From assembly GCF_000183725.1 (NCBI RefSeq), contig NC_014762.1, positions 744,001 through 808,000 on the forward strand: DNA of 64,000 bases. The letters are read 5' to 3'. Positions 1 to 12,104 of this stretch are shown here, in pieces; position 1 is the stretch's first letter; each line of letters starts with the position of its first letter. The notes under the pieces were generated by a model, which saw only the letters and a list, made by a program, of their open reading frames with translations, made no database searches and was not told the DNA's origin. The translations under genes were made by a program, and so were the position numbers. Origin of the DNA: Sulfuricurvum kujiense DSM 16994. GTDB taxonomy: Bacteria; Campylobacterota; Campylobacteria; Campylobacterales; Sulfurimonadaceae.

Positions 1-68
1 CCAAAAGCTTTTTGATCGCGTGTGAGCATCGCGGAGGCAGTCTGTTTAAAGCAACAGAGGAGATTTAA
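1..68 (+). CDS. proB: C-terminal end of a probable glutamate 5-kinase (partial)
   Basis: An open frame enters from the left edge and ends with TAA at 66-68, overlapping the fmt ATG by one base. The visible tail (FLIACEHRGGSLF, then a short end) resembles the C-terminus of ProB from Campylobacterota, which ends in FLL-x-GGTLF. ProB phosphorylates glutamate in the first step of proline synthesis and commonly sits just before fmt in this phylum. Only about 21 residues are visible, so the name is an inference from the tail and synteny. Confidence 0.5.
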   Translation, partial: KSFLIACEHRGGSLFKATEEI

Positions 69-979
69 TGACTCGTGTCATTTTTATGGGGACACCCGAT
101 TATGCGGAATCTATCTTAGAAGCTTTGATTACGGCAGACGATATTGAGGTCGTAGCCGTTTATACACAGCCCGATAAACCGGTAGGGCGAAAAGCGGTTT
201 TGACCCCTCCTGTCGTTAAAGTTTTAGCCGAAAAAGCGAATATCCCGGTTAAACAACCTACACGATTACGGGATGAAGAGGTTGTAACCGATTTACGCTC
301 CATCCCTTGTGACTTGATTATAGTGGCGGCGTACGGCCAGATTTTACCGAAAGCGGTTTTGGAGCATGCACCCTGCATTAATCTTCATGCGTCTATTCTT
401 CCGCAATACCGCGGTGCCAGTCCGATCCAGCAAAGTCTGTTGAACAACGATTCTCAAAGCGGCGTAACCGCTATGTGGATGGACGAAGGGCTTGATACCG
501 GGGCAATTATCAAAATTGAAACACTTGAGATTGGCGCGGATGAAATGGTAGAATCGTTGTATAAACGGTTGACCGATAGTGCAGTGCGTCTGACCCTCGA
601 TGTCATCCGCCATTGGGATCGCCGAAGCGCGATTAAACAAAATGATGCCGAAGCAACGTATTGCAAGAAAATTTTGAAATCCGACGGTTTGATCGATTTT
701 TCGGATGCATGCGAAATTTACAATCGATACCGCGCTTTTACGCCGTGGCCGGGGATCTTTACCGAATCGGGGCTCAAAATCAAAGAGATGCGTTTAGAAG
801 ATGAGAGCAGTTCCGGTGAGGCGGGAGTAATTAGTCGGATTGATAAAGAGGGCGTCGTTGTTCAATGTAAAAAAGGCTCTCTAAAGATCACGAGAGTTCA
901 AGCCCCCTCAAAGCAGGAGACTTCAGTCGTTGATTATCTCAACGGAAAACGGATAGGGTGTGGATATCCATTGGTTTGA
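68..979 (+). CDS. fmt: methionyl-tRNA formyltransferase
   Basis: Transfers a formyl group from 10-formyl-THF to Met-tRNAfMet in the cytosol, making the initiator for translation. At 303 aa it has full family length. The N-terminal formyltransferase domain starts with FMGTP (6-10); the catalytic triad is visible as N105 and H107 in INLHASILP and D143 in GLDTG. The C-terminal domain runs from about residue 205. The ATG overlaps the upstream TAA, with an AGAGGAG ribosome site before it, and the gene end overlaps birA by 20 bases, so proB, fmt, birA and parA are probably translationally coupled. Confidence 0.96.
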   Translation: MTRVIFMGTPDYAESILEALITADDIEVVAVYTQPDKPVGRKAVLTPPVVKVLAEKANIPVKQPTRLRDEEVVTDLRSIPCDLIIVAAYGQILPKAVLEHAPCINLHASILPQYRGASPIQQSLLNNDSQSGVTAMWMDEGLDTGAIIKIETLEIGADEMVESLYKRLTDSAVRLTLDVIRHWDRRSAIKQNDAEATYCKKILKSDGLIDFSDACEIYNRYRAFTPWPGIFTESGLKIKEMRLEDESSSGEAGVISRIDKEGVVVQCKKGSLKITRVQAPSKQETSVVDYLNGKRIGCGYPLV

Positions 980-1595
980 GTCGCTTGAATCGACTCAAAG
1001 CTTTCTCCTTGCAGAACTTAAAGCATCACGTCTAAAAGCCCCCGTATGTGTCGGAGCCGTATCTCAGACAGAAGGAAAAGGTTCACGGGGGAACAGCTGG
1101 ATCGGAAAAGAAGGAAATCTTTTTCTTTCAGTCGCTATTGAACGTTCAAGCTTGCCGGAAGATTTGAAACTGGAATCTTCATCGATCTATATGGCATTTT
1201 TAATGAAAGAGCTGTTGTCAACTTTCGGGTCGAATGTCTGGCTGAAATGGCCGAATGATTTTTATCTCGGAGAGAAAAAAATCGGTGGTGTCATCACAAA
1301 TTTGACCGGAAATACGCTGGTATGCGGAATCGGAATTAATCTCGTTTCAGCACCGGAGAATTTTGGAAAAATAGATATTCCCATTTCTGCATACGATTTA
1401 ACGAAAAGTTATAGTAAATTGTTTAAAAATTTACCATCGTGGAAGCTGATTTTTAGTAATTACCAGATAGAATTTGAGAATAGTAGAGTTTTTTTTACCC
1501 ACAACAATAATGAAAAAGTCGCATTAGAAAATGCCGTTTTGCTTGAAGACGGATCTCTGCAATGCGATGGCCAAAGGATATTTAGTTTACGATGA
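960..1595 (+). CDS. birA: biotin--[acetyl-CoA-carboxylase] ligase (no DNA-binding domain)
   Basis: Attaches biotin to the carboxyl carrier protein of acetyl-CoA carboxylase through biotinyl-AMP. The start is GTG at 960, inside the end of fmt. At 211 aa it is the short monofunctional class: there is no N-terminal winged helix, so it cannot act as a repressor as E. coli BirA does. Motifs seen: the ligand-loop region KGSRGNSW (40-47), KWPND (96-100), KIGG (107-110) and GIGINL (123-128). The loop is a variant of the usual GRGRxGRxW. It overlaps parA by an ATGA junction. The biotin ligase-parA arrangement is typical of Campylobacterota. Confidence 0.92.
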   Translation: MDIHWFESLESTQSFLLAELKASRLKAPVCVGAVSQTEGKGSRGNSWIGKEGNLFLSVAIERSSLPEDLKLESSSIYMAFLMKELLSTFGSNVWLKWPNDFYLGEKKIGGVITNLTGNTLVCGIGINLVSAPENFGKIDIPISAYDLTKSYSKLFKNLPSWKLIFSNYQIEFENSRVFFTHNNNEKVALENAVLLEDGSLQCDGQRIFSLR

Positions 1596-2380
1596 GTGAA
1601 GTTATTGTTATCGCCAATCAAAAAGGGGGAGTGGGTAAAACCACAACCGCCGTCAATCTAGCCGCATCCCTTGCGGTTGCAGAAAAAAAAGTATTGCTGA
1701 TCGATGCCGATCCGCAGGCCAATGCAACCACTTCGTTAGGGTATCATCGCAACAACTATGAGTTTAATATCTATCATGTATTAATCGGTGCCAAAAAACT
1801 TCGAGAAATTATTTTAAAAACATCATTGCAGAAACTTTTTTTAGCTCCATCCAATATCGGTCTTGTCGGAGTTGAAAAAGAGTATTACGATGCCGATAAC
1901 GCAACGGGGCGTGAACTCATTTTAAAACGGGCTATCGCTCAGGTTAAAGATGAATACGATTATGTCATCATTGACTCTCCACCTGCGCTCGGGCCGATGA
2001 CGATCAACGCGCTATCCGCTTCAAATTCGGTGATTATTCCGATTCAATGCGAATTTTTTGCATTGGAAGGGTTGGCACAGCTCCTTAACACCGTTAAATT
2101 GGTGCGTAAAACGATTAATCCGAAATTGACGATTAAAGGGTTTTTACCGACGATGTACAGTGCGCAAAACAATCTTTCGCGTCAGGTATTTGCCGATTTG
2201 CGCCAACATTTTCAGGGTAAATTGTTCAAATCGGGAGGAAACGATGACGATTATATCGTTATCCCCCGTAACGTAAAACTGGCTGAATCTCCGAGTTTCG
2301 GTAAACCGGCGATTCTTTACGATGTAAAATCAAGCGGTTCCATGGCGTACCAAGACTTGGCGCACGCGATTATCGCCTAA
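1592..2380 (+). CDS. parA: chromosome partitioning ATPase ParA/Soj
   Basis: Deviant-Walker ATPase that segregates the chromosome origin together with ParB. At 262 aa it is a small Soj-type ParA without an N-terminal HTH. The deviant Walker A motif KGGVGKTT is at 11-18, the A' motif DADPQAN at 38-44 and the Walker B region YVIIDSPP at 124-131. The ATG overlaps the birA stop (ATGA) and parB follows after 9 bases. The chromosomal role is inferred from its ParB partner and housekeeping neighbours. Confidence 0.95.
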   Translation: MSEVIVIANQKGGVGKTTTAVNLAASLAVAEKKVLLIDADPQANATTSLGYHRNNYEFNIYHVLIGAKKLREIILKTSLQKLFLAPSNIGLVGVEKEYYDADNATGRELILKRAIAQVKDEYDYVIIDSPPALGPMTINALSASNSVIIPIQCEFFALEGLAQLLNTVKLVRKTINPKLTIKGFLPTMYSAQNNLSRQVFADLRQHFQGKLFKSGGNDDDYIVIPRNVKLAESPSFGKPAILYDVKSSGSMAYQDLAHAIIA

Positions 2381-2389
2381 AGGAATAGT

Positions 2390-3232
2390 ATGGCGAAAGC
2401 ATCCGCATTAGGTCGAGGTCTCGGTGCACTGTTAAGTGAAATCGAAGAGGCATACGATAATGAGCTTCCAAAAAAAGGGGGAGTAGAGGAGATAGCAGTC
2501 GCTAAAATCCGACCGAACCCCTATCAGCCGCGTAAACATTTTGACTCAGAATCTCTAGCCGAACTAGCCGAATCGATTAAAACACACGGATTATTGCAAC
2601 CTATTGTTATTAAAGAAGATCTTGACGGATATATTCTGATTGCGGGCGAACGCCGTCTTCGCGCCAGCAAACTGGCTAAAAACAAAACGATCAAAGCCAT
2701 CGTCGTATCGGTCAGTGATGAACAGATGCGCGAGCATGCATTGATTGAAAATATTCAACGTGATGAGCTTAATGTCATCGATTTGGCACAGGCCTATCAA
2801 GAATTGATCGATATTCACGAGCTGACACATGAACAGCTTTCTCAAACGGTTCATAAAAGCCGTACGCAGATTACCAATACATTGCGTCTTTTACAGCTGA
2901 ATGAAAAAGGGCGTAAAGCATTGGTAGACGGAAAAATTAGTGCCGGTCATGCAAAAGTGATTTTAGGATTAGAGTCCAACGAGCAGGCAATGATGATCGA
3001 TTCGATCATCGGGCAGAAACTCAGCGTCCGCGATGTTGAGAGCATGGTTAAAAAAATCAAATTGCCTGCAACTTCATCAAATACTTCTTTCGAAGTTGAA
3101 GGGCTAGATTTTGCGGCTCTCAAAAAACAATTGGATGCGCTTGGTTATAAATGTGGCACAAAAGGTTACAAACTTACCATCGAATTTAAAAATAATGGCC
3201 AAATTGAATCATTTTTAGACCTATTTTCTTGA
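2390..3232 (+). CDS. parB: chromosome partitioning protein ParB
   Basis: Binds parS sites, clamps onto DNA as a CTPase and stimulates ParA. The 280 aa contain a GRGLGALL N-terminal box (8-15) that fits the ParA-interaction segment. The ParB/Spo0J domain has CTP-binding motifs GERRLRA (86-92) and ENIQRDELN (120-128), a helix-turn-helix at about 146-170, and a C-terminal dimerisation domain. It starts 9 bases after parA. I saw no consensus parS (TGTTTCACGTGAAACA) in the parts I read. Confidence 0.95.
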   Translation: MAKASALGRGLGALLSEIEEAYDNELPKKGGVEEIAVAKIRPNPYQPRKHFDSESLAELAESIKTHGLLQPIVIKEDLDGYILIAGERRLRASKLAKNKTIKAIVVSVSDEQMREHALIENIQRDELNVIDLAQAYQELIDIHELTHEQLSQTVHKSRTQITNTLRLLQLNEKGRKALVDGKISAGHAKVILGLESNEQAMMIDSIIGQKLSVRDVESMVKKIKLPATSSNTSFEVEGLDFAALKKQLDALGYKCGTKGYKLTIEFKNNGQIESFLDLFS

Positions 3233-3272
3233 TATCCCCCCACGTTTAACTGTCCCTTCAATTTATAAGTTG

Positions 3273-3278
3273 TATAAT
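3273..3278 (+). promoter_or_regulatory. -10 box for the ATP synthase operon
   Basis: The 68-base gap between parB and atpF' contains TATAAT, about 23 bases before the ATG at 3301, with an AGGAGGT ribosome site between them. No good -35 is visible, which is common for sigma70 promoters in Campylobacterota. It would start the whole atpF'-atpC transcript. Confidence 0.5.
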
Positions 3279-3300
3279 CACGCAACTTTTAGGAGGTGGT

Positions 3301-3723
3301 ATGTTAGATATAAGTCCGATGCTGCTAGGCAGCACACTGATTGTCTTCCTTGTCCTTATTGCCCTGCTAAACAGTTTGCTTTACAAACCTCTTTTCAGTT
3401 ATATGGAAAAACGAGATGCAGATATTAAAAAAGATTTGGATCAAGTTGGCAACAACGATTCCGAAATCGCTGCATTTCATGCCAAAGCTGAAAAGATTAT
3501 GAGTGATGCTAAACTGGAAGCTGCAGCATTAAGAGAAAAAGTTATTGCTGAGGCCAAAGCGCTGGCAAATAGCAAAATAGAGACAAAACGTGCTGAATTA
3601 GCACTAGAGTACACAAAGTTCCAAGACGAGTTGTCCGAAGAACGAGCCCGTTTGATTGCTGCGCTTCAAAATGAAGCTCCTGCTTTCCAATCTGCTGTAT
3701 CAGCAAAACTAAGTCAAATATGA
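3301..3723 (+). CDS. atpF': F0F1 ATP synthase subunit b'
   Basis: One of two divergent peripheral-stalk subunits joining the F0 membrane sector to F1. The 140 aa show one N-terminal membrane helix (about 8-28) and then a charged, heptad-like helix to the end. An AGGAGGT ribosome site precedes the ATG by three bases. It overlaps the next b-type gene. Paired b' and b genes are usual in Campylobacterota, cyanobacteria and alphaproteobacteria and imply a heterodimeric stalk. The a and c subunits are not in this cluster. Confidence 0.9.
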   Translation: MLDISPMLLGSTLIVFLVLIALLNSLLYKPLFSYMEKRDADIKKDLDQVGNNDSEIAAFHAKAEKIMSDAKLEAAALREKVIAEAKALANSKIETKRAELALEYTKFQDELSEERARLIAALQNEAPAFQSAVSAKLSQI

Positions 3724-3731
3724 GGTATGCA

Positions 3732-4247
3732 ATGGGTAAAATAATCGTTACAGTATTACTGCTCAGCGCCTATCTATTTGGTTCAGATGCCGCTGCAGAA
3801 GGGTCTACGGATATCGTTCAGAGAACGGTTAACTTCCTAATTTTTGCCGGAATTTTAATTTATCTTTTGGCAGAGCCGATTAAAAACTATTTTAGCGGCA
3901 GAAGTACGGGAATCGCTGACGAACTTGACAAAGTTCAAGAACGTCTACGGGAGTCAAAGCGTCTTAAAGAGGCGGCTGAGCACAAAGTTGAAGAAGCAGA
4001 GCGCTTCGCGGCTGAATTGGCTGAGTCAAGTAAAAAAGAGAACAAAATTTTGTCTGACAAAATTTTGGCACAATGCGAACAAGAGCTTGAAATTATTGGA
4101 AAGCAAAATGGGGCATTGATGGAGCTTGATAAACGCAAAATGGTACGTGAAGTTGTTGATGAACTTATGACAGACGTGATGAGTCGCAGCAATGAAGCTT
4201 TGGGTAAAGAAGCAATGACCGAAATCTTGAAAAAGAAGGTGGCATAA
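3732..4247 (+). CDS. atpF: F0F1 ATP synthase subunit b
   Basis: Second peripheral-stalk subunit. I chose ATG 3732 because GAGGT at 3722-3726 is correctly spaced from it; an ATG at 3720 overlapping the atpF' stop would add four residues. The 171 aa begin with a signal-peptide-like hydrophobic stretch, then EGSTD, then the membrane helix (about 30-48), then a long charged coiled coil to the end. The extra N-terminal hydrophobic segment, ahead of the usual single anchor, is a feature of the Campylobacterota b subunit. The next gene, atpH, starts directly after the stop. Confidence 0.9.
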   Translation: MGKIIVTVLLLSAYLFGSDAAAEGSTDIVQRTVNFLIFAGILIYLLAEPIKNYFSGRSTGIADELDKVQERLRESKRLKEAAEHKVEEAERFAAELAESSKKENKILSDKILAQCEQELEIIGKQNGALMELDKRKMVREVVDELMTDVMSRSNEALGKEAMTEILKKKVA

Positions 4248-4784
4248 ATGCAGTATGAACTCATTGCTAAACGTTACATCAAGCCTTTAATGGAAGTTTG
4301 TGATCAGTCGTCATTGGAAAATTTGGCAGAGTTGCTCGGCAACGTTGCTAAAGCATACGACGATCAGAAATTTATTGCTATTATGAATAGCACTGATGTC
4401 ACGGCAAACGCTAAATGTCAACTGGTTTTAGATATGGTCGCTCCGGCGAACAGCTCAGAGATAAATAACCTTGTCAAATTATTGGCAGAAAACGGTCGTT
4501 TACTTTTGATCCCTGTCCTTGCAACGGAATTGAAACGCTCAATCGCAATTTCAAAACGTATGTATAAAGGTCGTATCTACAGCAACACTGTTGTCGATCA
4601 AGCGTCAGTTGATCTAATCGCACGTGATTTGGGAACCAAAACAGGTACTACAATCGCTTTGGATTATGTCGCATCTGATTATGACGGTATCCGTGTTGAA
4701 GTTGATGATCTGAATGTCGAGATCAATTTTTCAAAAAGCCGCCTCAACGCTCAACTTATTGAGCATATTTTAAAAGCAATTTAA
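4248..4784 (+). CDS. atpH: F0F1 ATP synthase subunit delta
   Basis: Peripheral-stalk protein that ties the b subunits to the top of F1. The 178 aa match the family length. The N-terminal helical domain begins [12 protein letters not shown], and the C-terminal part has the usual GRIYSN...[10 protein letters not shown]-type region before a beta segment. It starts one base after the atpF stop and ends 20 bases before atpA. Confidence 0.92.
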   Translation: MQYELIAKRYIKPLMEVCDQSSLENLAELLGNVAKAYDDQKFIAIMNSTDVTANAKCQLVLDMVAPANSSEINNLVKLLAENGRLLLIPVLATELKRSIAISKRMYKGRIYSNTVVDQASVDLIARDLGTKTGTTIALDYVASDYDGIRVEVDDLNVEINFSKSRLNAQLIEHILKAI

Positions 4785-4804
4785 CCCTCGGGAAAGGAGA
4801 AATA

Positions 4805-6322
4805 GTGGTAGCAAAAGTACAAGCAGACGAAATCAGTTCGATCATTAAAGAACGAATTGGGAATTTCGAACTAAATGTAGATATTAATGAAACCGGAAAA
4901 ATCATCTCATACGGAGACGGAATCGCTCAAGTTTATGGCTTGAACAACGTTATGGCCGGTGAAATGGTTGAATTCGAAGACGGTACTCGCGGTCTTGTAA
5001 TGAACCTTGAAGAGAGCAGTGTCGGTGTTGTTATTCTCGGTAAAGGGAAAGAACTTCGTGAGGGTATGTCGGTAAAACGTCTCGGACGTCTTTTACGTGT
5101 ACCTGTCGGTAATGCACTTCTCGGACGTGTTGTTAATGCTCTTGGTGAGCCGATCGACGGTAAAGGTCCGATCGAAACAACTGAAGTTCGTTTCGTAGAA
5201 GAAAAAGCTCCTGGTATTATGGCTCGTAAATCGGTTCATGAACCGATGGCAACCGGTATTAAAGCGATTGACGCTCTTGTTCCGATCGGTCGCGGTCAAC
5301 GTGAGTTGATCATCGGTGACCGTCAAACAGGTAAAACGACTGTTGCTCTTGATACTATTATCAACCAAAAAGGTAACGGTGTTGTTTGTATCTATGTAGC
5401 CGTAGGTCAAAAAGAATCAACTGTTGCACAAGTTATCCGTCGTCTTGAAGAGAACGGTGCGATGGATTACACTATCATCGTTTCTGCGACTGCTTCTGAA
5501 GCGGCAGCTCTTCAATTCCTTGCTCCTTATACCGGTGTAACGATGGGTGAATATTTCCGCGATAACGCAAAACACGGTTTGATCGTTTATGATGATCTCT
5601 CCAAACACGCTGTAGCGTACCGTGAAATGTCATTGATCCTTCGCCGTCCTCCGGGCCGTGAAGCGTATCCGGGTGACGTTTTCTATCTACACTCTCGTCT
5701 CTTAGAGCGTGCAGCGAAATTGAACGATGAGATGGGTGCAGGTTCATTGACAGCACTTCCGATCATCGAAACTCAAGCGGGTGACGTTGCGGCGTATATT
5801 CCGACAAACGTTATTTCGATCACTGACGGTCAAATTTTCTTGGAAACTGATTTGTTCAACTCAGGTATCCGCCCTGCGATCAACGTAGGTCTTTCAGTAT
5901 CACGTGTCGGTGGTGCCGCGCAAATCAAAGCAACGAAACAAGTTGCGGGAACATTGCGTCTTGACCTTGCGCAATACCGTGAGCTTCAAGCGTTTGCTCA
6001 ATTCGCATCAGATCTTGATGAAGTGAGTCGTAAACAGCTTGAGCGTGGACAGCGTATGGTGGAAGTATTGAAACAACCTCCGTATTCTCCACTCGGTGCT
6101 GAAAAACAAGCATTGATCATTTTCGCGGGTAACGAAGGGTATCTTGATGATATCTCTGCAAACTCCGTTGTGAAATTCGAAGCGGATCTTTATCCGTTCG
6201 TTGAGGCTTCATACCCTCAAATTCTCGAAAGCATCCGTACAACATCAAAAATCGATGATGAGACGATGGCTCTAATGAAAAAAGCACTCGAAGAGTTTAA
6301 ATCTACTTTCGTTGCTGAATAA
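4805..6322 (+). CDS. atpA: F0F1 ATP synthase subunit alpha
   Basis: Non-catalytic nucleotide-binding subunit of F1. The start is GTG at 4805, supported by AAAGGAG about seven bases upstream; the first residues are MVAKVQADE. At 505 aa it is full length. The Walker A motif GDRQTGKT is at 171-178, and the alpha/beta signature with the catalytic arginine finger is in the [15 protein letters not shown] stretch. Codon use is strongly biased, as expected for a highly expressed gene. Confidence 0.98.
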   Translation: MVAKVQADEISSIIKERIGNFELNVDINETGKIISYGDGIAQVYGLNNVMAGEMVEFEDGTRGLVMNLEESSVGVVILGKGKELREGMSVKRLGRLLRVPVGNALLGRVVNALGEPIDGKGPIETTEVRFVEEKAPGIMARKSVHEPMATGIKAIDALVPIGRGQRELIIGDRQTGKTTVALDTIINQKGNGVVCIYVAVGQKESTVAQVIRRLEENGAMDYTIIVSATASEAAALQFLAPYTGVTMGEYFRDNAKHGLIVYDDLSKHAVAYREMSLILRRPPGREAYPGDVFYLHSRLLERAAKLNDEMGAGSLTALPIIETQAGDVAAYIPTNVISITDGQIFLETDLFNSGIRPAINVGLSVSRVGGAAQIKATKQVAGTLRLDLAQYRELQAFAQFASDLDEVSRKQLERGQRMVEVLKQPPYSPLGAEKQALIIFAGNEGYLDDISANSVVKFEADLYPFVEASYPQILESIRTTSKIDDETMALMKKALEEFKSTFVAE

Positions 6323-6330
6323 GGATCTTT

Positions 6331-8633
<2,303 letters not shown>

Positions 8634-8659
8634 TTGCTTCTCGCCTTAAAGGAAACACT

Positions 8660-9049
8660 ATGGAAACACTCCAATTAGAAGTGCTAACGCCAAGCGGATC
8701 TATCTTTAACGGTCCGGCTAAAAGCGTCACCCTTCCGGGGGAAGAGGGAGAATTCGGTGTTCTCCCTGAACACGTTGCTCTAACAACATTGCTCCAAGCC
8801 GGAGTTGTTGATATACAAAAAGAGAACGGTAAAACCGAGTCAATCGTTGTGAATTGGGGTGTTGTACAAATTACCCAAAACAAAGTGGTTGTCTTGGTTG
8901 ACGGTGCCGTTGCAATCCGCGGAGAGAGCGAAGGCGAAATCGCAAAAGCTCTTGATGAAGCGAAATCATTGATTAACAGCATTGCAGATTCGAATGCAAT
9001 GATCGCTTCAGTTTCAGCACGTATCGATACTGCGGCGCACCATATTTAA
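8660..9049 (+). CDS. atpC: F0F1 ATP synthase subunit epsilon
   Basis: Rotor subunit that couples gamma to the c ring and can restrain ATP hydrolysis. The 129 aa have the N-terminal beta sandwich (LEVLTPSGSIFNG, LPGEEGEFGVLPEHVALTT) and a C-terminal helical hairpin. It is the last ATP synthase gene here; only eight bases separate it from tolQ, so the Tol genes may share its transcript. Confidence 0.96.
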   Translation: METLQLEVLTPSGSIFNGPAKSVTLPGEEGEFGVLPEHVALTTLLQAGVVDIQKENGKTESIVVNWGVVQITQNKVVVLVDGAVAIRGESEGEIAKALDEAKSLINSIADSNAMIASVSARIDTAAHHI

Positions 9050-9057
9050 TCACTGAT

Positions 9058-9624
9058 ATGTTTCAAACATTTGCTGATTATTATGACAAAAGCCATCCGG
9101 TAACACTTTTTGTGTTACTGGTCCTCTCTATTTATTTCATTGCGGTCAATTGGACTTTTTTTTACCGTCTATTTTCTTTGAATCAATGGATATCTACTGA
9201 AAACCAATCACTTGAATCATTATTGCTCGGTTCGCAAAAGATTCCCGATTTTGCCTATTTAAGCCATTTTACGAAATCATCATCACGTCTTTCTACTTCT
9301 TTATTCGATATGGCTTCGTATGCCGCTACGAAAGAAGCGACGAAAGGGCTGATGTTTCTCTCCGTTGTCGCTTCAACAACCCCTTTTATCGGCTTATTCG
9401 GCACCGTCGTTTCAATTTTGAGCACGTTTGACCACATCGGTCAAGCAAGCGGTACGATGAGCATAATTGCTTCGGGTGTATCGGACGCCCTTGTCGCAAC
9501 CGCATCCGGTATTTTTGTCGCTATTTTTGCCTATACCTATCATCAAATTCTAAAGCGAAAAGCTTTTGAGTTATCCGGATTGATCCGTATGCAAGGTGAT
9601 GCACTCCTCTCTAAAGAAGCATAA
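9058..9624 (+). CDS. tolQ: MotA/TolQ/ExbB proton channel protein
   Basis: Inner-membrane motor subunit that uses the proton gradient to energise the Tol system. The 188 aa show three membrane segments: about 15-38, 96-120 (in SVVASTTPFIGLFGTVVSI) and 140-165 (VSDALVATASGIFVAI), the last two forming the MotA/TolQ/ExbB domain. ExbB and TolQ cannot be told apart by sequence alone; the tolB-pal-cpoB genes downstream favour TolQ. It has no clear ribosome site of its own, so coupling to atpC is likely. Confidence 0.9.
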   Translation: MFQTFADYYDKSHPVTLFVLLVLSIYFIAVNWTFFYRLFSLNQWISTENQSLESLLLGSQKIPDFAYLSHFTKSSSRLSTSLFDMASYAATKEATKGLMFLSVVASTTPFIGLFGTVVSILSTFDHIGQASGTMSIIASGVSDALVATASGIFVAIFAYTYHQILKRKAFELSGLIRMQGDALLSKEA

Positions 9625-9626
9625 TC

Positions 9627-10016
9627 GTGTTTGATTGGGATGAAAAACCGGAATTGAACATTACGCCGCTTGTCGACGTAATGTTGGTTTTATTGGCCAT
9701 ATTAATGGTAATTTCGCCGAATATTGTCTATGAAGAGTTGATTCGCCTCCCAAAAGGGTCTGCACAAAAAGAGATAACCAAAAAAGAGTCGATAGAGATT
9801 TCAATCTCAGAGAATCGTAAAATAAAAATTGGGAAAGAGCAGTTTCAGGTCGAGACATTTGCGGATGATTTTATCCGTCTTGCACCTTCTTATAAAGCAG
9901 ATTCCACCGTACGTATAAGTGCTGACGGCCGTTTGAATTACAGTGATGTCATGAATGTTTTAGCCGTAGTTAAAAAAGCCGGTTTTCAAAATGTTTCTCT
10001 TGTTACCGCTCAATAA
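9627..10016 (+). CDS. tolR: ExbD/TolR family proton-motor protein
   Basis: Partner of TolQ in the proton-driven motor. GTG start two bases after tolQ. The 129 aa have a short cytoplasmic N-terminus with the NITPLVDVMLVLL motif; D17 at the start of the single membrane helix is the conserved proton-carrying aspartate. A periplasmic domain follows. Assignment to Tol rather than Ton comes from the gene cluster. Confidence 0.9.
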   Translation: MFDWDEKPELNITPLVDVMLVLLAILMVISPNIVYEELIRLPKGSAQKEITKKESIEISISENRKIKIGKEQFQVETFADDFIRLAPSYKADSTVRISADGRLNYSDVMNVLAVVKKAGFQNVSLVTAQ

Positions 10017-10057
10017 AATTCATTTCTAAAGTTTTTATTATGATGAGGATTTTATAA

Positions 10058-10798
10058 ATGGATATGCATCAGGAACGCTATTTTTATCTCAGCGGATTGA
10101 TTTCGATTTCTCTTTTTGTCACCATGCTTTTTTTTACGGTGTACAGCGTGATCCTATCTCCAAAAATTCAACAGTTTGCTATGACCAAAAGTGACGTGAT
10201 TAATGTCTCTATTGCTGTTTCCGATACAAAAGAGAATGTACAAACGTCTCCTGAGCCCGCAAGCGTACCTGTTGCACCTGAACAAACTCAAAAGGAAGAA
10301 GAGCCGGCTGCACAACCTGAACCCGTTCCGGAAATTTCCGATCTCTTTTCTGAAATCAAACCTCAGAAGGTTGCTAAAGAAGATAATAAGCGTCAAGAGC
10401 AGCTTAATAAAATTGAAAATGAAATTTTAACAAAAAGAGAGACTCCCCGATATTCGGAAAAAGTATCCAATGTCCAGTTAGCTAAACCTTCAATAAAAAT
10501 GGTTGTTCCAGGCGGATCGAGCGGGCCGCTTGTTAACGAATACCATGCTAAGATTCAAGGGCTGGTTTATACCTATTTCCATCCTCCCTCAGGAACGGCC
10601 GGAGAAGTAGCACGTGTAAGGATGAATATCAGTGCATCAGGCAAGTTAACGGGATATAAAGTGCTTCGTTATTCAGGAAATATTTCGTTTAACGGCGAAG
10701 TCGATTGGCTGAAAGATAGACTGAGTGCCATCCGTTTTCCGGAACATCCTGAGGGAAAAGATACGGTTTTAGAATTCATTTTGACGGCTAAGGAGTAA
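10058..10798 (+). CDS. tolA: TolA/TonB-like energy-transducing periplasmic protein
   Basis: Links the TolQR motor to TolB-Pal at the outer membrane. The 246 aa comprise a short cytoplasmic start, one membrane helix (about 10-33), a Pro/Glu/Gln/Lys-rich extended periplasmic region (about 60-140) and a C-terminal TonB/TolA-like domain (about 160-246). The low-complexity linker is shorter than in E. coli TolA. Its place between tolR and tolB makes the TolA role likely; sequence alone would allow TonB. Confidence 0.82.
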   Translation: MDMHQERYFYLSGLISISLFVTMLFFTVYSVILSPKIQQFAMTKSDVINVSIAVSDTKENVQTSPEPASVPVAPEQTQKEEEPAAQPEPVPEISDLFSEIKPQKVAKEDNKRQEQLNKIENEILTKRETPRYSEKVSNVQLAKPSIKMVVPGGSSGPLVNEYHAKIQGLVYTYFHPPSGTAGEVARVRMNISASGKLTGYKVLRYSGNISFNGEVDWLKDRLSAIRFPEHPEGKDTVLEFILTAKE

Positions 10799-10802
10799 TC
10801 AT

Positions 10803-12050
10803 TTGAAAATCATTCTAATTTTTCTAACATTAGTACAGTTTTCCTGGGGCGCAGACGCAACATTGGAAGTGGTAAAAGGGGTTGGGGGATTATCACCGTT
10901 GGCAATCGAAGATTCATCGTTGCAAACCAGTGATTTAAGCCGCAAATTTACCCAAATGCTAGCGGCGGATATGAATGTCGTCTCTTTATTTACCGTAGAT
11001 CAAAGCTACGCATCTGTGCCGTTTAATTCGTTATCACCATCTCCACAGCATCAGGATGCTCAGTACCTGATTCGATATCGTCTGGTGGATGACGGAGCAG
11101 GCGGAATGCGTGCGGATGTAAAGATGCTTCAAAACGGAAATGAATTCTTTGCCAAAAGCTATATTTTAAAGCAGAGTGAAATGGCCGTTTTTCTATCGCA
11201 CGCAATCGCGTATGATATTAATGCTAAATTGGGTGGCTCACCGATTGACTGGATTAAGCGCAAAGTCGTTTTCGTCCGATTGACGAGTCCGAAACGTTCT
11301 GAAATCGTAGTTTCTGATTATACGCTCTCGTATCAGAAAGTCGTTATGAGCGGAGGGATGTACGGGTTTGCAAAGTGGGCTAATAGTGAACAAAGCGAGG
11401 TTTATTACACCTCATTGTTAGATTTTAAACCGACAATTTATAAGTTAAGCCTCCAAAGCGGGAAAAAAGATAAGATCGTCAGTTCAGACGGCATGGCGGT
11501 ATGTTCGGATGTCAGTGAGGATTCTAAGCGTCTGTTACTCACCCTTGCTCCCAACGGGCAACCCGATATTTATCTTTTTGATTTGACATCGGGGGCTAAA
11601 ACACAAATCACCAATTATTCAGGGATCGACGTCAACGGACAGTTTATGGGGGACGGCTCGATTGCCTTCGTTTCAAATCGGCTAGGCTATCCGAATATAT
11701 TCTCGACTCGGATGAACAGTACGGCGGTATCACAATTGGTATATCACGGCAAAAATAACTCTTCATTGAGTTCGTACAAGAATTTTTTGGTTTATAAGGC
11801 GCGTGAAAACAGCGCTACGTTTGCAGGAAACTCATTTAATTTGCATCTTTTATCACTGAATAGCGGGAATGTACAACGCTTAACCGCAAGCGGGGAGAAC
11901 GATTTTCCGAAGTTTTCATATGACGGCGAAGCGATTTTGTATATTAAACAAGAGGGAGCCCGAAGTTCTGTCGGCGTCATCCGTTTCGGGGTCAATAAAA
12001 GCTTTGTTTTTCCGTTAAAAATCGGACGAATTCAATCAATTGATTGGTAG
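10803..12050 (+). CDS. tolB: Tol-Pal system periplasmic protein TolB
   Basis: Periplasmic beta-propeller protein that connects TolA to Pal in outer-membrane constriction. The start is TTG at 10803, four bases after tolA, followed by a signal peptide (KIILIFLTLVQFSWGADA). The 415 aa contain an N-terminal TolB domain (about 20-140) and WD40-like PD40 repeats with characteristic D-IYLFDL and FVSNRLGYPNIF blades. Full length for the family. Confidence 0.92.
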   Translation: MKIILIFLTLVQFSWGADATLEVVKGVGGLSPLAIEDSSLQTSDLSRKFTQMLAADMNVVSLFTVDQSYASVPFNSLSPSPQHQDAQYLIRYRLVDDGAGGMRADVKMLQNGNEFFAKSYILKQSEMAVFLSHAIAYDINAKLGGSPIDWIKRKVVFVRLTSPKRSEIVVSDYTLSYQKVVMSGGMYGFAKWANSEQSEVYYTSLLDFKPTIYKLSLQSGKKDKIVSSDGMAVCSDVSEDSKRLLLTLAPNGQPDIYLFDLTSGAKTQITNYSGIDVNGQFMGDGSIAFVSNRLGYPNIFSTRMNSTAVSQLVYHGKNNSSLSSYKNFLVYKARENSATFAGNSFNLHLLSLNSGNVQRLTASGENDFPKFSYDGEAILYIKQEGARSSVGVIRFGVNKSFVFPLKIGRIQSIDW

Positions 12051-12066
12051 AAAACAAATTTTACGC

Positions 12067-12072
12067 TATTAT
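12067..12072 (+). promoter_or_regulatory. possible -10 box for pal
   Basis: TATTAT in the 54-base gap between tolB and pal, 33 bases before the ATG, with a strong GAGGAG ribosome site at 12093-12098. It would give pal-cpoB an extra promoter, consistent with the need for more Pal than TolQRA. Weak evidence. Confidence 0.3.
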
Positions 12073-12104
12073 TCCACTTATATTTATTGTCCTGAGGAGA
12101 TATC